A DNA stretch of 38,591 nt, from positions 1-38,591 of IMG/VR virus record IMGVR_UViG_3300043464_001826. One strand, 5' to 3'. Source of the stretch: a virus. The notes under the pieces were generated by a model that was given only the letters and a program-made list of their open reading frames with translations, made no database searches and was not told the origin of the DNA. Shown here piece after piece: positions 38,465 through 38,591 of this stretch; position 1 is the stretch's first letter; the number at the start of each line of letters is the position of its first letter. The translations under genes and the position numbers were made by a program.

Positions 38465-38591
38465 GGGCCAGGTGCGCTAACACCTGACCCGCAATTGAAC
38501 ACACACCAATGGAGACGAACCCAGAGAGCGTGTCAAAACCACGCAAGCAGATATGTGCCGCGCTGGTCAAGGCCCAGAAAGGCTTTGGCCC
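38465..38591. repeat. Terminal direct repeat, copy 2
   Basis: Identical to bases 1-127. It holds the hairpin, the CA-rich leader and the first 83 bases of the ERF gene. Confidence 0.95.
38509..38591 (+). CDS. erf: ERF gene, partial second copy at the contig end
   Basis: The first 83 bases of the ERF gene are repeated here because the contig overlaps itself. It is not a second gene: the complete copy is at 45-605. Confidence 0.9.
   Translation, partial: METNPESVSKPRKQICAALVKAQKGFG

Overview
The window is one complete temperate tailed-phage genome, probably a long-tailed siphovirus with a lambda-like gene order. The last 127 bases (38465-38591) exactly repeat bases 1-127, so the molecule closes into a circle of 38,464 bp. 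It carries a phage-form attachment site: the 3' half of a tRNA-Ser(CGA) gene beside a tyrosine integrase. The DNA is GC-rich. Many early genes start after a CA-rich leader instead of a Shine-Dalgarno sequence. The integrase has an Asn-x-x-Arg box, and one tail gene is rich in Asn and Thr. These traits loosely recall phages of Verrucomicrobiota-type hosts, but the host is a guess.

Layout. (1) 35661-38451, continuing through the junction to 6160, is the rightward early operon. It holds a ribbon-helix-helix regulator, an excisionase-like protein, tiny membrane proteins, coiled-coil proteins, a RuvC-like nuclease, an ERF annealing protein, a small protein with an SSB-like tail, a RecE-like exonuclease, a replication initiator with a likely internal origin, and several DNA-binding proteins. 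A roughly 500-bp tract of 5-bp-periodic DNA (2790-3290) interrupts it. (2) 6161-6357 is a structured spacer just before the terminase genes. (3) 6358-14033 is packaging and head: small terminase, ParB-methyltransferase fusion, large terminase, W-like connector, portal, protease/scaffold and major capsid protein. (4) 14146-16433 encodes two glycosyltransferases placed inside the structural operon. (5) 16450-31087 holds the neck, tail tube, tape measure, baseplate and fibre genes. (6) 31110-32055 is lysis: holin, small lipoprotein, a 50-residue protein and an amidase. (7) 32472-33983 is a leftward operon: metallophosphoesterase, winged-helix-like protein, HExxH protein and a small membrane protein. 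(8) 34031-35660 is attP, the integrase and a divergent regulatory switch.

The most unusual element is the portal protein. After the portal fold it carries an AT-rich insert encoding what looks like an H-Y-E ADP-ribosyltransferase domain. A portal copy sits at the DNA entry vertex, so the fusion could deliver a toxin or effector with the genome. Other points worth a second look are the 5-bp periodic tract, two 21-bp inverted repeats exactly 200 bp apart inside the initiator gene, the ribbon-helix-helix switch with palindromic operators, covarying hairpins before the terminase, and a signal-peptide-bearing propeller-like protein among the tail genes. All functional calls come from reading the sequence; no database search was possible.
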